A stretch of 64,000 bases of DNA from Nocardia crassostreae (lineage in GTDB: Bacteria > Actinomycetota > Actinomycetes > Mycobacteriales > Mycobacteriaceae), in the NCBI RefSeq assembly GCF_001613405.1, contig NZ_BDCH01000033.1:1-64000 (forward strand), given 5' to 3'. Shown one piece after another: positions 36,084-45,066 of the stretch (positions are counted from its first letter, which is position 1; every line of letters begins with the position of its first letter). A program made the translations under genes and the position numbers. A model generated the notes under the pieces. That model was not told where the DNA came from and made no database searches. It saw only the letters and a program-made list of their open reading frames with translations.

Positions 36084-36755
36084 TCAACGGAATTCGTCCA
36101 GCAGCCAGGTGCCGTCGGCGGTGCTGCGCACGACGGTGGCGACAACCGTGGCCGGCGGTAGTGGTTCGCGCCGTCCGTCCGGGTAGACGACCGTCTGCTC
36201 GATACCGATCTTGTACTGCTGCCGGTTCGGGTCCGGACCGTCGGGCGCTTTCTGCCCGGACGCGAACGCGAAGGCCTCGACGCGGGCGCCGGCCTTCCCC
36301 CAATCGGCCCACTGCAGTGACGGCTTCGGCGTCTCGACGCCGGTGGGTGGTGTATCCAGTGTACGGATCAGGTTGGGACCCAGCCATTTCCGCGCCCGTT
36401 CCAGCGCCGCACCCTGGGCCTCGGTGGCCGGATTCCAGGTGTAGATCTGGGTCAGGGCCGCCACGGCGACGCCTTCGGCGGTGCTGGGATCGGAGGCCGG
36501 GGCACTTTCCAGCAAGCGGGTGGTGGACGTGGCCGCACCGCCCGGGCCGGTACTCGAACCGGAATCACCGCTGTCGCCGCCACATGCGGTGACCAGCATC
36601 GCGACGCTCATCATCAGCATCACCACCAGGTTCGTGCGTCGAGGGTTCCCGTGCGCGGCCGTCACCGACTTCCAGGCTAGTCGGCCGCGGCGATACCCGG
36701 GCCATACCAGCGGTTTTCCCGAGTCGGCGTGTCCGAATCCTCGGAATGCGGTCAT
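36084..36755 (-). CDS. Lipoprotein-like subunit of the secretion locus
   Basis: A 223-residue protein starting with ATG 36755, which overlaps the preceding gene's TGA as ATGA. A hydrophobic stretch at about residues 43-58 ends in LVTAC, a lipobox, so processing at that cysteine and anchoring in the membrane are likely; a GTG at 36665 would give a standard-length lipoprotein signal. A Ser/Gly/Thr linker and a soluble domain follow. Similar outer-face subunits occur next to coupling protein genes in actinobacterial elements. Function is not known. Confidence 0.65.
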   Translation of the reverse strand: MTAFRGFGHADSGKPLVWPGYRRGRLAWKSVTAAHGNPRRTNLVVMLMMSVAMLVTACGGDSGDSGSSTGPGGAATSTTRLLESAPASDPSTAEGVAVAALTQIYTWNPATEAQGAALERARKWLGPNLIRTLDTPPTGVETPKPSLQWADWGKAGARVEAFAFASGQKAPDGPDPNRQQYKIGIEQTVVYPDGRREPLPPATVVATVVRSTADGTWLLDEFR

Positions 36756-37060
36756 GTGCCGCGCTTGGTTTCGCTGAGGGTCTCCACCAGGGTGCGGTTC
36801 ATCTCGGCGGCGGCGGCCAGTTGCTGCTGCAGCTGCGCGACCTTGCGGCGCAGGGCGATGGCGTCCATGCGCTCCAGGCCCGGACTCTCGGCGGCGCGGA
36901 CCCAGTTGCGCACCGAGTTGGTGTGCACGCCGATCTGCTCGGCCACCACCCGGCAGGCTTCCGATTCCGAGCGCATTTTGGCGGTCAAGGAGATGGCCTG
37001 CTCGACCGCCGCCTGTCTGACCTCCGGGGATACTCTGCGGTAGGAGCGGTGCGGCATCAT
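36752..37060 (-). CDS. Transposase OrfA-like helix-turn-helix protein inside the operon
   Basis: A 102-residue protein with an IS3-OrfA-type HTH (VRQAAVEQAISLTAK, then the SEACRVVAEQIGVHTNSVRN segment) and a leucine-zipper-like tail (LRRKVAQLQQQLAAAAEMNR). It overlaps its neighbours by four bases on each side, so it is embedded in the operon, not a casual insertion. No OrfB or inverted repeats are seen. It may be a domesticated regulator of the locus. Confidence 0.7.
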   Translation of the reverse strand: MMPHRSYRRVSPEVRQAAVEQAISLTAKMRSESEACRVVAEQIGVHTNSVRNWVRAAESPGLERMDAIALRRKVAQLQQQLAAAAEMNRTLVETLSETKRGT

Positions 37061-39598
37061 GCGGCACTCCCTTCGTCGCCGTCGCTGCCGCCGCGCGCGG
37101 TGGGCTCGGTGAATTCGCTGAAACGCTGGTTGGTGTCGTGGATTCCGCTCTCCTTCTCGGAGTGCGTGAATTCCATGTGGAACGGGATGCCGGGGCGGCG
37201 GTCCTCACCGATCTTGAGCAGGAATTTGCCGGTGCCGGGCGCCGAGGGGCGCTGCTGACCCGGTTTGAGGGCCTCACCGGTGAGCGCCTGCGGCGCGGAC
37301 CAACTGGTCACCATTTCCTCCTCGGCAGCGGTGAAGGGCACCGTGGAATCCAGGCGGGAGATCTCCTCGGGCGGCAGCGCGCCGAAGATCTTGGCGCGGG
37401 CGCGTTCCAGGAAGCCGAGCGCCTTCGCGATGGCGGCCTCCGAGCCGAGCGCCTGCAGGTCCTTGATGGTGTGGCTGATCATGATGAGCGAGGTGGCGAT
37501 ACTGCGCTGCAGACGGGTGAGCTCGTCGACGCGGTCGACCATGAAGTCGCCGAGGCCGAGCACCTGCCACAGCTCGTCCATGACGACCTGGAAGTAGCGC
37601 TGCGGGCCCAGATCGGCGTCGGCGAGCACGTGCGCGGCCTCCACGGAGGCGAAACCGTCGGCCCAGCAAGCCAGCATGACCGCGGCCTTGAGCTTCTTGT
37701 CGCCATTGGGGATGTGCGAGACGTCGATGCAGACCGCGGTGGCGGCGGTATCGATGGGAGTCGTGGTGTGGCCGTTGAAGACCGCACCGAACGGACCCTG
37801 GGTGAGCGCGCGCAGGGAGCGGCGCAGGCCCTTGATGGCGTTCTGGTATTCGTCCGGATTGTCCGCGCCCGCGTCGAGTTGCAGTTCGTCGCCACCCGCG
37901 ACGATCACCTCCAGCAGATCCTCCAGGATCGGCGGGCGGTCCGGGCTGAACTCGCTGCCCTCGCGGTAGAGGATGCGCAGGCCCGTGGAGATGAGGGTTT
38001 CCTCGTAATCGCGTACGCGCGCACCGCGAACCAGCTCCACCAGACCGGCGACGAGGGTGACCTGCCGCGCCCGCAGCTCCTGCTTGACCTAGGTCTGTAG
38101 CACGGGCATATCGTCCAGGCGCGGCACGATGGACCCGAGCACACCGGCGGCCAGCGGATTCAATTGCCCGTGGCCGTAACCCAGATCGATGACCTGCCCG
38201 CCGACCAGCTCCACCAGCTTGCGGTAGTCGGGTTTGACGTCGGCCAGGATGAGCGGCGTAATCCCTTGCGCCACAACGCCACCCCATGCGATCCCCCTTG
38301 GCTCGTTCGGACCCACGTGGGCGTTCACCCGCGCCACTCGCCACACCCGTACCGTCGCGCTCCGCCGACGCCGAGTCACCGCGACGCTCGCGGCGCACCG
38401 ATTCCGCACCGTCGTCCGCTCGTTCGGGCCGCCGCGGCCGCTCCCCGCTCTCGGGCTCCGCCCCGCGACCTGCTGCGGTAGCCGAGCCCGCCGCGCCGTC
38501 GCGGAACCGCTGCTGCCCACGGTCACCCTGCGCGCGATCCCCTACCCCGGCTGCACTTTCCGCGCCGGACGACGCCGCGCCCGCACCGCGAGAATCCTCC
38601 GCGCGGACCGGCGCACTGTCCGTGTCACGCATGTCACCCGACGGGATCTCACCCCGCGCGCGCTCGCGTGGGGACCGCGGCTCGCCGCTGGGGCGCGCCG
38701 CACCGGGGCTTTCCACGCCGGACGAGGCCGCGTCCACCCTTGGCGCCACGTCGCCTCGAGAATCCTCCGCGCGGACCGGCGCACCCGCACGCGCCGCGCG
38801 CGCCCCGGACTCGGCTCCGCCGCGCGCCTTTTCGTCCGGGCCGCGCCCGCCGCCGGGACGCTCCTCCGCCGAACTGGGTTCGTCGGCCGGTCGCGCCGCA
38901 CGGGTCCGGTCTTCGGATGCGGCCCGGGCCTCACGCTCATCGCCGGTTGCGACCGCACGCTCGCGATCCGGCCGAGACGCGCCGGGGTAAGTCGCCGCAC
39001 GCGAGGCCGCGTTGCCGGTGCGCGCTTCGCCGGGGTGATCCACCCCGCGCTCGCCGGGTTCTTCCACACCCCCTGCGGCCCGATCCTGACCACGCGTTCT
39101 GCTGGAACGCGCCGCCCCCGAACTGTGCTCGCGCACCGGTCCCGCCTCGCCTGTCCGGTTTCCGGACGTGCGGTGCCCGGCTCGCGCGGCGCTGGAGTCG
39201 GCCGAGACGGCGTCGAGCGGCGGGTAGTCGGAATGTGCGGTGGCGCTGGACTGTTCGCGGGCGGAATCCGGAACCGATTGCGTGCGTGACGGTTCCGCAC
39301 CACGCGCGGTCTCACTCGCCGGATGCCCGGGGTGGGGCGACGTCGAATCCGGTACGCGGGCATCGCTCGTCGGGGCGGCGTCGGGGGCATCGGGCTCCGG
39401 GAGGGGGTCGCGGCGCAGCATGCGGCGGTCGGGCAGGGTGCCTTTGCGCGGGCGGTGCTCGTCGCGGACCACGCGGGAGACGGGGCGGGGCTCCGGTGCG
39501 ACCGGGGTGGGGTCGACCGGGTCCTCGTCGCGGCGGCCGCGGCGGGCGGGGGGTGCGGGATCGCGTTCCCGCACGGGGGGTTCGAAGTCACGTGCCAT
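37057..39598 (-). pseudogene. VirB4-like conjugation ATPase, broken (large linker, missing Walker A, in-frame TAG)
   Basis: The frame starting at ATG 39598 encodes a 430-residue Arg/Ala/Asp/Ser-rich disordered linker, then loses similarity near 38290. The ATPase body continues in another frame: GITPLILADVKPDYRKLVEL and GGQVIDLG then LNPLAAGVL, the post-Walker-A part of a VirB4/TraC domain. No Walker A is seen in any frame between linker and body. At 38089-38091 a TAG interrupts the body in-frame (LQT-stop-VKQELRAR). After it the frame is open again to 37057, with WADGFASVEAAHV and MISHTIKDLQALGS. Deletion plus nonsense mutation, or assembly and sequence errors, would explain it. Confidence 0.75.
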
Positions 39599-39604
39599 GG
39601 GTGA

Positions 39605-41095
39605 TCACCCTGCGAGTGCTTTCGGGATGGAGGCGTGTTCCGGGAGGATCACCCCGCAGCCGAGCGACGCCGCGAAGGCCGCCGCCTGGTAGCGGTAGCA
39701 GCGCCGGATCTTGAGGCGCGCCTGGGTGGACAGGTCCCTGGTGATGGCTTCGATGCGCGGGAGATCGCCGCGCAGGGGCTCGGTAATGGTCACCAGGGCC
39801 CCGAAGCGGGTGACACCGTGTCCGCGGGCCTGCTCCTCACGAGCCTGCTGGGTGGCGCCGACGCGGAGGGTGGCGGCGGCGGAGACGACGCCGCGTTCGC
39901 TCTGCTGGGCTACCAGGGCGTTCTTGAAGTCGTCGTCGACGATTTGGGCGGCGTCGCCCGCGGAGTGGGGGCGGTAGACGATGGCGATGCGCTTGCGGGG
40001 CACCTCGGGGTTGGGGGCGAGCAGGCGCTGGAGGACGCGCTCGTCGACCGCGCCCTCGGGGGCGGTGTCCATTTCCCAGGTGACCGAGCGGCCGCCGTCG
40101 TGGATGAAGTGGTCCCAGCGCTCCTCGTGGGAGACCGGGCCCGCATCGGCCCAATCCAGGCCGTGGCCACCGGGTTCGCCCGCGGCGACCTCGAGGTCGG
40201 CCTGGGAGGCCGGATCGTAGCTGCGGCGGATGAAGGAGATGACCTCGTCGGCGGACATGGGCTGGCAGCGCACACCGGCCTCGGCGAGGGCGGCGCAGAT
40301 GCCGGGCAGGCGGCGGCCGATCTCGACCGCTTCCTCCGCCGGGTTCTTGCGGCGCTCGGCCGTGGTGGCCTTGAAGGTGATGGCCACGCGCGGCAGCAAT
40401 TGCACGCGCTCCTGGGGCAATTCGGTGGCCAGCTCGTACATGACCTGCTGGGCCAGATCGGGCGCCTCGGGGCGGGTGATGGCGGAAACCTCGGTCAGCA
40501 AACGGTTTCCGGTCTCGGGCACGGTGTCGATCACCGGCACCACCGCCACGATGTCGGAGGTCTGGCCGAGCGAGGCCAGGAAGTTGCCCCAGGCGGCGAC
40601 CCAGCGGTCGATGACCGGCTGGTCGACCGCCTCGTGGCCCTGCGGCCAGGCCCGCAGCACGACCGTGTACTGGCCGAACTGCGGTAGGTGGATCATGCCG
40701 AAGCTGTAGCCGCCCGCGTCGATGCCCTCGTAGAGCCGCGAGGGCGCCATGAGACCGGGCAGCCGGGTGACGCCGCCCGGAATCCGGGAGAACCGGCCGC
40801 CGCGGTACACGTGCTCGCCCTTGCTGCGGCCGCGCAACCAATGGAACATCATCAATCCGTTCTCGTAGCCGGAGCGGCCCCCCGTCCGCCACACCAGTGG
40901 AACCATCACGATCAGGCCGATCCCGGCGACGATGAACGCCGGTTTCGGGCCCGCCACCAGCGCCGTCAGCAGACCGGTGATGACCACCGCGAAACCGACG
41001 ACAGTCTCGCCCCAGCGCAGGCCGAAAAGTCCTGCGCTGCGGGGCTTCTGCCACAGGCCGTACGAGCGGCGCTCGTAGGTGTCGGTCATCGTCAT
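39605..41095 (-). CDS. SCO6880-family type IV secretion protein
   Basis: A 496-residue protein named after Streptomyces SCO6880. Two membrane helices lie at about residues 24-65. The remainder corresponds to the N-terminal domain of VirB4-type proteins (PrgI plus body), and it is normally followed by a separate ATPase subunit, as here. Visible family features are YERRSYGLWQKPRSAGLFGL, FSFGMIHLPQ-like YSFGMIHLPQFGQYTVVLRA, and SHEERWDHFIHDG. No Walker A, as expected. It overlaps the upstream channel gene by four bases. Confidence 0.85.
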   Translation of the reverse strand: MTMTDTYERRSYGLWQKPRSAGLFGLRWGETVVGFAVVITGLLTALVAGPKPAFIVAGIGLIVMVPLVWRTGGRSGYENGLMMFHWLRGRSKGEHVYRGGRFSRIPGGVTRLPGLMAPSRLYEGIDAGGYSFGMIHLPQFGQYTVVLRAWPQGHEAVDQPVIDRWVAAWGNFLASLGQTSDIVAVVPVIDTVPETGNRLLTEVSAITRPEAPDLAQQVMYELATELPQERVQLLPRVAITFKATTAERRKNPAEEAVEIGRRLPGICAALAEAGVRCQPMSADEVISFIRRSYDPASQADLEVAAGEPGGHGLDWADAGPVSHEERWDHFIHDGGRSVTWEMDTAPEGAVDERVLQRLLAPNPEVPRKRIAIVYRPHSAGDAAQIVDDDFKNALVAQQSERGVVSAAATLRVGATQQAREEQARGHGVTRFGALVTITEPLRGDLPRIEAITRDLSTQARLKIRRCYRYQAAAFAASLGCGVILPEHASIPKALAG

Positions 41096-42531
41096 CGCGG
41101 AATGGTGCTCCTGCCGAGGTCGGGTGAACGGTTGGCCCAGCGGTCACCGGCGACATCGCCCATGGCGGCGGCGGCCCGGTTCAGACTCGCGGTCGCGGCC
41201 CGCACCTGGGCGACCCGGTTGGCGGCCCTGGCCGCGCCTGACGGTACTGCGCCCGAACCTCCGGGACCCGCAGGACTCGCGGCAGCGCCCGCGCCGCCGC
41301 CGCCACCGCCACCGCCGCGTCCGCCCGCACCACCCGGCGGGCGCGGCCCCCGGCCGGGACCGACGTACCCGGCCGCACCCGGTGCGGCCCCCGCGCGCGG
41401 CGCGATGGCCCGCGAGCCGACCGCGCCGACCGCCGCCACGCCGACCAGTGCGCCGGTGGTGGCGGTCAAACCCGAACCGCCGCTACCGACAATGGCCACC
41501 GCCGGGGTGACCAGGCGCATGAGCGCGGGCAGCACGAAGGCCACACTGCACAGCAGCACGATGGCGACCAGCATGCGCTGGGCCTGATCGGCGGAGGGCA
41601 GCGAACCCGCCGCGGTCAGCTCGTCCACATGCCCGGCCGTGGTGAACGCGATCATGTAGACGATGGCGGCCACGGGTTTCCAGAGCATGAAGGCGATGAT
41701 CCAGCCGACCAGCTTGGGATAGGATTGTTTTCCGGTGCCGGTCCCGGACGCGGCCGCCGCCAGCGGCATGACGCCCGCCGCGATCACCAGCAGGCCCTGT
41801 CGCACGATGGCGAGCACGATCTGCGCCAGCGCGCCGAGCAGGCCGACAATGGCGATGATCAGCACCAGGCCCGGTGAGAAGGCTTGCAGGCTGGAGGTTT
41901 TCACCATCAGCTCGGCAATGTTCTTGGCCTCGCCGTCGGTCGAATCCGTGATCACCCACTCGGAGAACTTGTCCGAGGCCTGGGTGGCGGCCACGATGAC
42001 CGCGCCGAGCATCCAGGAGCTGAAGATGACGCGGGCGAACATACGGAAGGATTCGGCCGCCTCACTGACCGCGGCCCCGCGCCTGGCCTCGGCCAGTTTC
42101 GCGCCGGAAATGATCACCGAGACCATCAACAAAAGTATCTGCGCTTGATACGTATAGTCGTTGATCTTGGTGAATAGCGCGCCGGAGTCGCTGACTCTCT
42201 CGTTGGGCACCTTCATCCAGAAGGTGAGGGCCAGGATGAGCGCCTCGCCCAGGCCGCTCATGAGCGAGTCCACCACCTTGCCGAAGGTGGAGTCCCACGC
42301 CTTGTCGCGCACGGCGTCCGCGGCCTCGCCCGGATGGGTGGCGACATTGCCCGCCTTGCACGCGGCCGAGGCGGCGTCGCCGAGCGAGATACCGGGGATG
42401 CCGAGACCGTCGAGCGAGTCGTGTAATTCGTTGCACGCCTCGTCGAAGCCGTACTGCGCGTAGGCCACCGTCGGCGATGCGATCATGACGGTGAACACGA
42501 CCGCGAGGATCGTGAGAAGGCGCCTCACCAT
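41092..42531 (-). CDS. VirB6/TrbL-like polytopic channel protein
   Basis: A 479-residue protein with a cleavable signal (about residues 1-26, ending in AYA), then at least five or six hydrophobic segments between about residues 95 and 360, and a Gly/Pro/Ala-rich C-terminal tail (about 370-440). This pattern fits the inner-membrane channel subunit of type IV systems (VirB6/TrbL). Its start is just upstream of the SCO6880-type gene, with translational coupling. Confidence 0.8.
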   Translation of the reverse strand: MVRRLLTILAVVFTVMIASPTVAYAQYGFDEACNELHDSLDGLGIPGISLGDAASAACKAGNVATHPGEAADAVRDKAWDSTFGKVVDSLMSGLGEALILALTFWMKVPNERVSDSGALFTKINDYTYQAQILLLMVSVIISGAKLAEARRGAAVSEAAESFRMFARVIFSSWMLGAVIVAATQASDKFSEWVITDSTDGEAKNIAELMVKTSSLQAFSPGLVLIIAIVGLLGALAQIVLAIVRQGLLVIAAGVMPLAAAASGTGTGKQSYPKLVGWIIAFMLWKPVAAIVYMIAFTTAGHVDELTAAGSLPSADQAQRMLVAIVLLCSVAFVLPALMRLVTPAVAIVGSGGSGLTATTGALVGVAAVGAVGSRAIAPRAGAAPGAAGYVGPGRGPRPPGGAGGRGGGGGGGGAGAAASPAGPGGSGAVPSGAARAANRVAQVRAATASLNRAAAAMGDVAGDRWANRSPDLGRSTIPR

Positions 42532-42589
42532 TTGGTCCTCCCCTTGGAGGGTCGCAGGGTCGGTGACGTGGTCACGAGATCTTCAGCTG

Positions 42590-43414
42590 TCACCATTTCG
42601 TCCATCCCGCAAGCGAATCCACTAGCTCCGTCTGCGAGGACTTGGAGGTCGACGGCTTCAGCCGCCAATCCCCGGCATCCCACACCATGATCAACCGCAC
42701 CGCCGCCCACTGCACCCGGCCGTCGCGCACCGGACCCCGGACGGCCAGGCGCACGATGGCCATATCGTCGGCGTAGTTCTCCACCTGGAAGGCGTCGGGC
42801 GCCACCAGATAGCGGGTGACCTTCTCCGGCTGCTGTTTCGGCAGCCGTTCGTCGGCCAGCGCCTGGTCGTAGTCGGCCACCTGTTGCGCCGACACCCGCA
42901 CCTGCCGCACATACAGTTCCCGGTCGGCGGGCCGGGCGTTGAGCCGATAGGTGATCTGGGCGGCGGCCAGCGCGGCGCCCTGCGGGGTGTGCGAATACCC
43001 CACGGCCAGACCGTTTTCCAGGCGCGCCGGACCGTCGGAGGTGGAGAACGGCACCGAGGCGCCGTACACCCGCTGCCAGCCGTGCGGTTCGGTGAGCCCG
43101 GCCGGGACGCCCGTCAGCCAATCGGTGTCGGCGGGCTTGCGCTGCTTGCCGGGATCCTGCGGCAACGGTTGTCCCGCAGGGTTGTTCGGAATGTCGACGC
43201 GGCGACCGAACAGGTCGATCTCCGGGGCGGCGAAGCCGGTCTGCCCCGTCGATACCGAAGTGGACGGCGTCCCTTCGGTTGTCGCGCTCGCCGGCGCCTC
43301 GTCGCGGGTGATGTACACCACCACGCCCGCGATGACGATCAGCGCCACCACGGCCGCCGAGGCGATGACGCCGAACGAGACGCGGTCGCGCTCCGGCGAC
43401 TCCTTCTCGCTCAT
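42590..43414 (-). CDS. Single-pass membrane protein of the secretion locus, possibly VirB8-like
   Basis: A 274-residue protein. The N-terminal helix at about residues 12-34 (IASAAVVALIVIAGVVVYI) is followed by a Thr/Ser linker and an extracytoplasmic domain with mixed alpha/beta character and tryptophans at the end (MVWDAGDWRLKPS). The topology resembles VirB8, with an NTF2-like periplasmic domain; that is inference only. It lies directly upstream of the channel gene. Confidence 0.65.
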   Translation of the reverse strand: MSEKESPERDRVSFGVIASAAVVALIVIAGVVVYITRDEAPASATTEGTPSTSVSTGQTGFAAPEIDLFGRRVDIPNNPAGQPLPQDPGKQRKPADTDWLTGVPAGLTEPHGWQRVYGASVPFSTSDGPARLENGLAVGYSHTPQGAALAAAQITYRLNARPADRELYVRQVRVSAQQVADYDQALADERLPKQQPEKVTRYLVAPDAFQVENYADDMAIVRLAVRGPVRDGRVQWAAVRLIMVWDAGDWRLKPSTSKSSQTELVDSLAGWTKW

Positions 43415-43466
43415 CTCGGCGCCTCCACAGTGTCTGTGCCATTGGACAATTCAGCTATCCCGAGCC

Positions 43467-43730
43467 CTACGTCGGCAGGAAGGCGAATGCGATCCCGCTG
43501 GCCGAACTCGCCATGATGGCGCCCAGCAGGCTCATCACCACCCCGTGCGTCGCGTCATTGGCGGCCATATCGTCGCGGAAGGCGTACCAGAGCTTGCCCG
43601 CCGCGAGGATCATCCAGGCCAGGCAGAACAGCAGTACGCACCACAGCAGCCAGTCGATGAGCTGCATGATGGGCCGGAGCACATCGGCCGGCATCTGCTT
43701 GTAGGCCAGCACGGCCAGGGTGGCGGACAT
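43467..43730 (-). CDS. Small two-helix membrane protein of the secretion locus
   Basis: An 87-residue protein starting at ATG 43730, which overlaps the upstream stop as TAATG. Two hydrophobic segments are seen: IMQLIDWLLWCVLLFCLAWM and GVVMSLLGAIMASSASGIAF. Size and topology match small inner-membrane or pilin-type subunits of type IV systems. Longer open frames upstream are shadows. Confidence 0.65.
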   Translation of the reverse strand: MSATLAVLAYKQMPADVLRPIMQLIDWLLWCVLLFCLAWMILAAGKLWYAFRDDMAANDATHGVVMSLLGAIMASSASGIAFAFLPT

Positions 43731-44020
43731 TAGGTGATCACGGCATTCATGATCGTCCCCGCACTGGTCGCGATGATACCGCCGATCATGGCTCCCGCCA
43801 CCATCTTCGGCGACTCCAAACCGCCTCCCGTCCACTTCTCCTAGGCGAACTTGCCGCCCGCGTAGGTGATTCCCATGACTCCCGACAGCAACACGAACCA
43901 CGTGAAATAACGAACAAGTCGCATAAATTTGTCCGACGCGGGCGGCGCCTCGGGGGTCGGATTGCCGACCTGGGCGAGGATCGAGCCGTACGCGTCATGT
44001 ACGGCGAGAAGCATGCTCAT
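43730..44020 (-). pseudogene. Pilin-like (VirB2-type) small membrane protein with in-frame TAG
   Basis: 96 codons from ATG 44020 to TAA 43730. Codon 60 (43841-43843) is TAG where the flanking sequence (GGKFA-stop-EKWTGGG) expects glutamine. Two hydrophobic segments, RLVRYFTWFVLLSGVMGITY and VAGAMIGGIIATSAGTIMNA, lie on either side of the stop, so the truncated product would lose its second helix. The N-terminal half is paralogous to the next gene upstream. The VirB2-like assignment rests on size, topology and operon position. Confidence 0.65.
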
Positions 44021-44063
44021 TGTCTTTCCCTGTCCACTAGCAAACCGTCACTCACAAAGACGC

Positions 44064-44321
44064 TCAATGCGGTCCGGGCGGACCGTAGGGGTACTGCGGA
44101 CCCGGCTGGCCGGGCGGCTCGCGCCGATCCGAACGCCGCATGGCCAGCACGACCGCGACGACGATGCCGCCGACCGTCCCGAGACAGCCCACGATCAGCG
44201 CCAGCCAGGTCAGATAGCGCACTATCTGCAGGCCCTTCTCCGATGCGGGCGGCGCGTCGGGCGTCGGATTCCCGATCTGAGCGAGGAGATCGGCGGTGTC
44301 CTGAAGCGCGTTGACCAACAT
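44064..44321 (-). CDS. Small membrane protein, paralogue of the pilin-like gene
   Basis: An 85-residue protein starting at ATG 44321 behind GGAG. The segment QIGNPTPDAPPASEKGLQIV matches QVGNPTPEAPPASDKFMRLV of the downstream gene, so the two are tandem duplicates. One hydrophobic helix (about residues 36-62) precedes a Pro/Gly/Arg-rich cytosolic tail (PPGQPGPQYPYGPPGPH) in place of the second helix. Role unknown. Confidence 0.65.
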   Translation of the reverse strand: MLVNALQDTADLLAQIGNPTPDAPPASEKGLQIVRYLTWLALIVGCLGTVGGIVVAVVLAMRRSDRREPPGQPGPQYPYGPPGPH

Positions 44322-44423
44322 CGGGTGACTCCAAATAGCAAGCGGCACTACTAAATTCAGCTTCCACGAAGTCGGCTTCGCGGGAAATCTCTATCACACG
44401 GGCCAATCCCGCGGCGCGGGGGC

Positions 44424-45066
44424 TCATCGGTCCGCGTCCGGTTGGTCGGCGGACGGCGCGTCCAGGGCCTCCTGGGCGGCGGCCACGATGCCCGCACCCA
44501 GGTTCCGGATATCAACCGTAACCTCTTCCAACGGGTCGGTTTTGCGCTTTCGCTGGGCCGGGACCGGATCGCCGGGCGACCAGACGGGGAGCTGATCGGG
44601 TTCGACCAGGGTCCACTCCTCGTGCCACGGCACCTGCCACACCTGACCTGCGAGGGAGCCGACAACGTCGCGGTAGCGCCGGATTTCGGCCGGGGCGCGC
44701 GGCGACGGTCACCAGGCCGAGGACCTCACAGGGTCCGGCCAGCCCGGCGTGATGCTGGCGCAGCAGGTCATGGGCGCGGGTCAGGCCCGCGATGGTCTCG
44801 CGGGCAATGAGGACCACGAAGGGGGATTCGCGTTCGAACCCGCCGGGCCAGCGGCGGTACGCATCCGCCGCGGGGGCGAGCACATGCGCGAGGGTGCTGG
44901 CGCCCGCGCCGCCGTGCACCCCGAGCAGCCACACCAGGGGTGCGCGGCCACCGCCGGGTACGGGGCGGTCCCAGATGGGTGCTCGGCGGGATTCCGGCGG
45001 CGGCACCACACCGGCCGCCATGGCGTTCTCGGAGGAGGATCGGCGTTCGGTCATGGCTGCGGTCAT
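44424..45066 (-). pseudogene. DUF6668-like P-loop protein, frameshifted
   Basis: The gene starts at ATG 45066, overlapping the stop of the MinD-like gene as ATGA. The N-terminal part contains VWLLGVHGGAGASTLAHVLA, a degenerate P-loop lacking the usual lysine. The frame is lost near 44693-44703. With one base removed it continues as APAEIRRYRDVVGS, then WQVPWHEEWTLVEPDQLPVW to 44424. Similar proteins recur in actinobacterial conjugative loci. Function unknown. Confidence 0.7.

Noticed and set aside
37274..38290. Continuation of the 774-codon linker frame through the ATPase body
   Set aside because: From about 38290 the translation is a low-complexity shadow; the ATPase motifs are in another frame.
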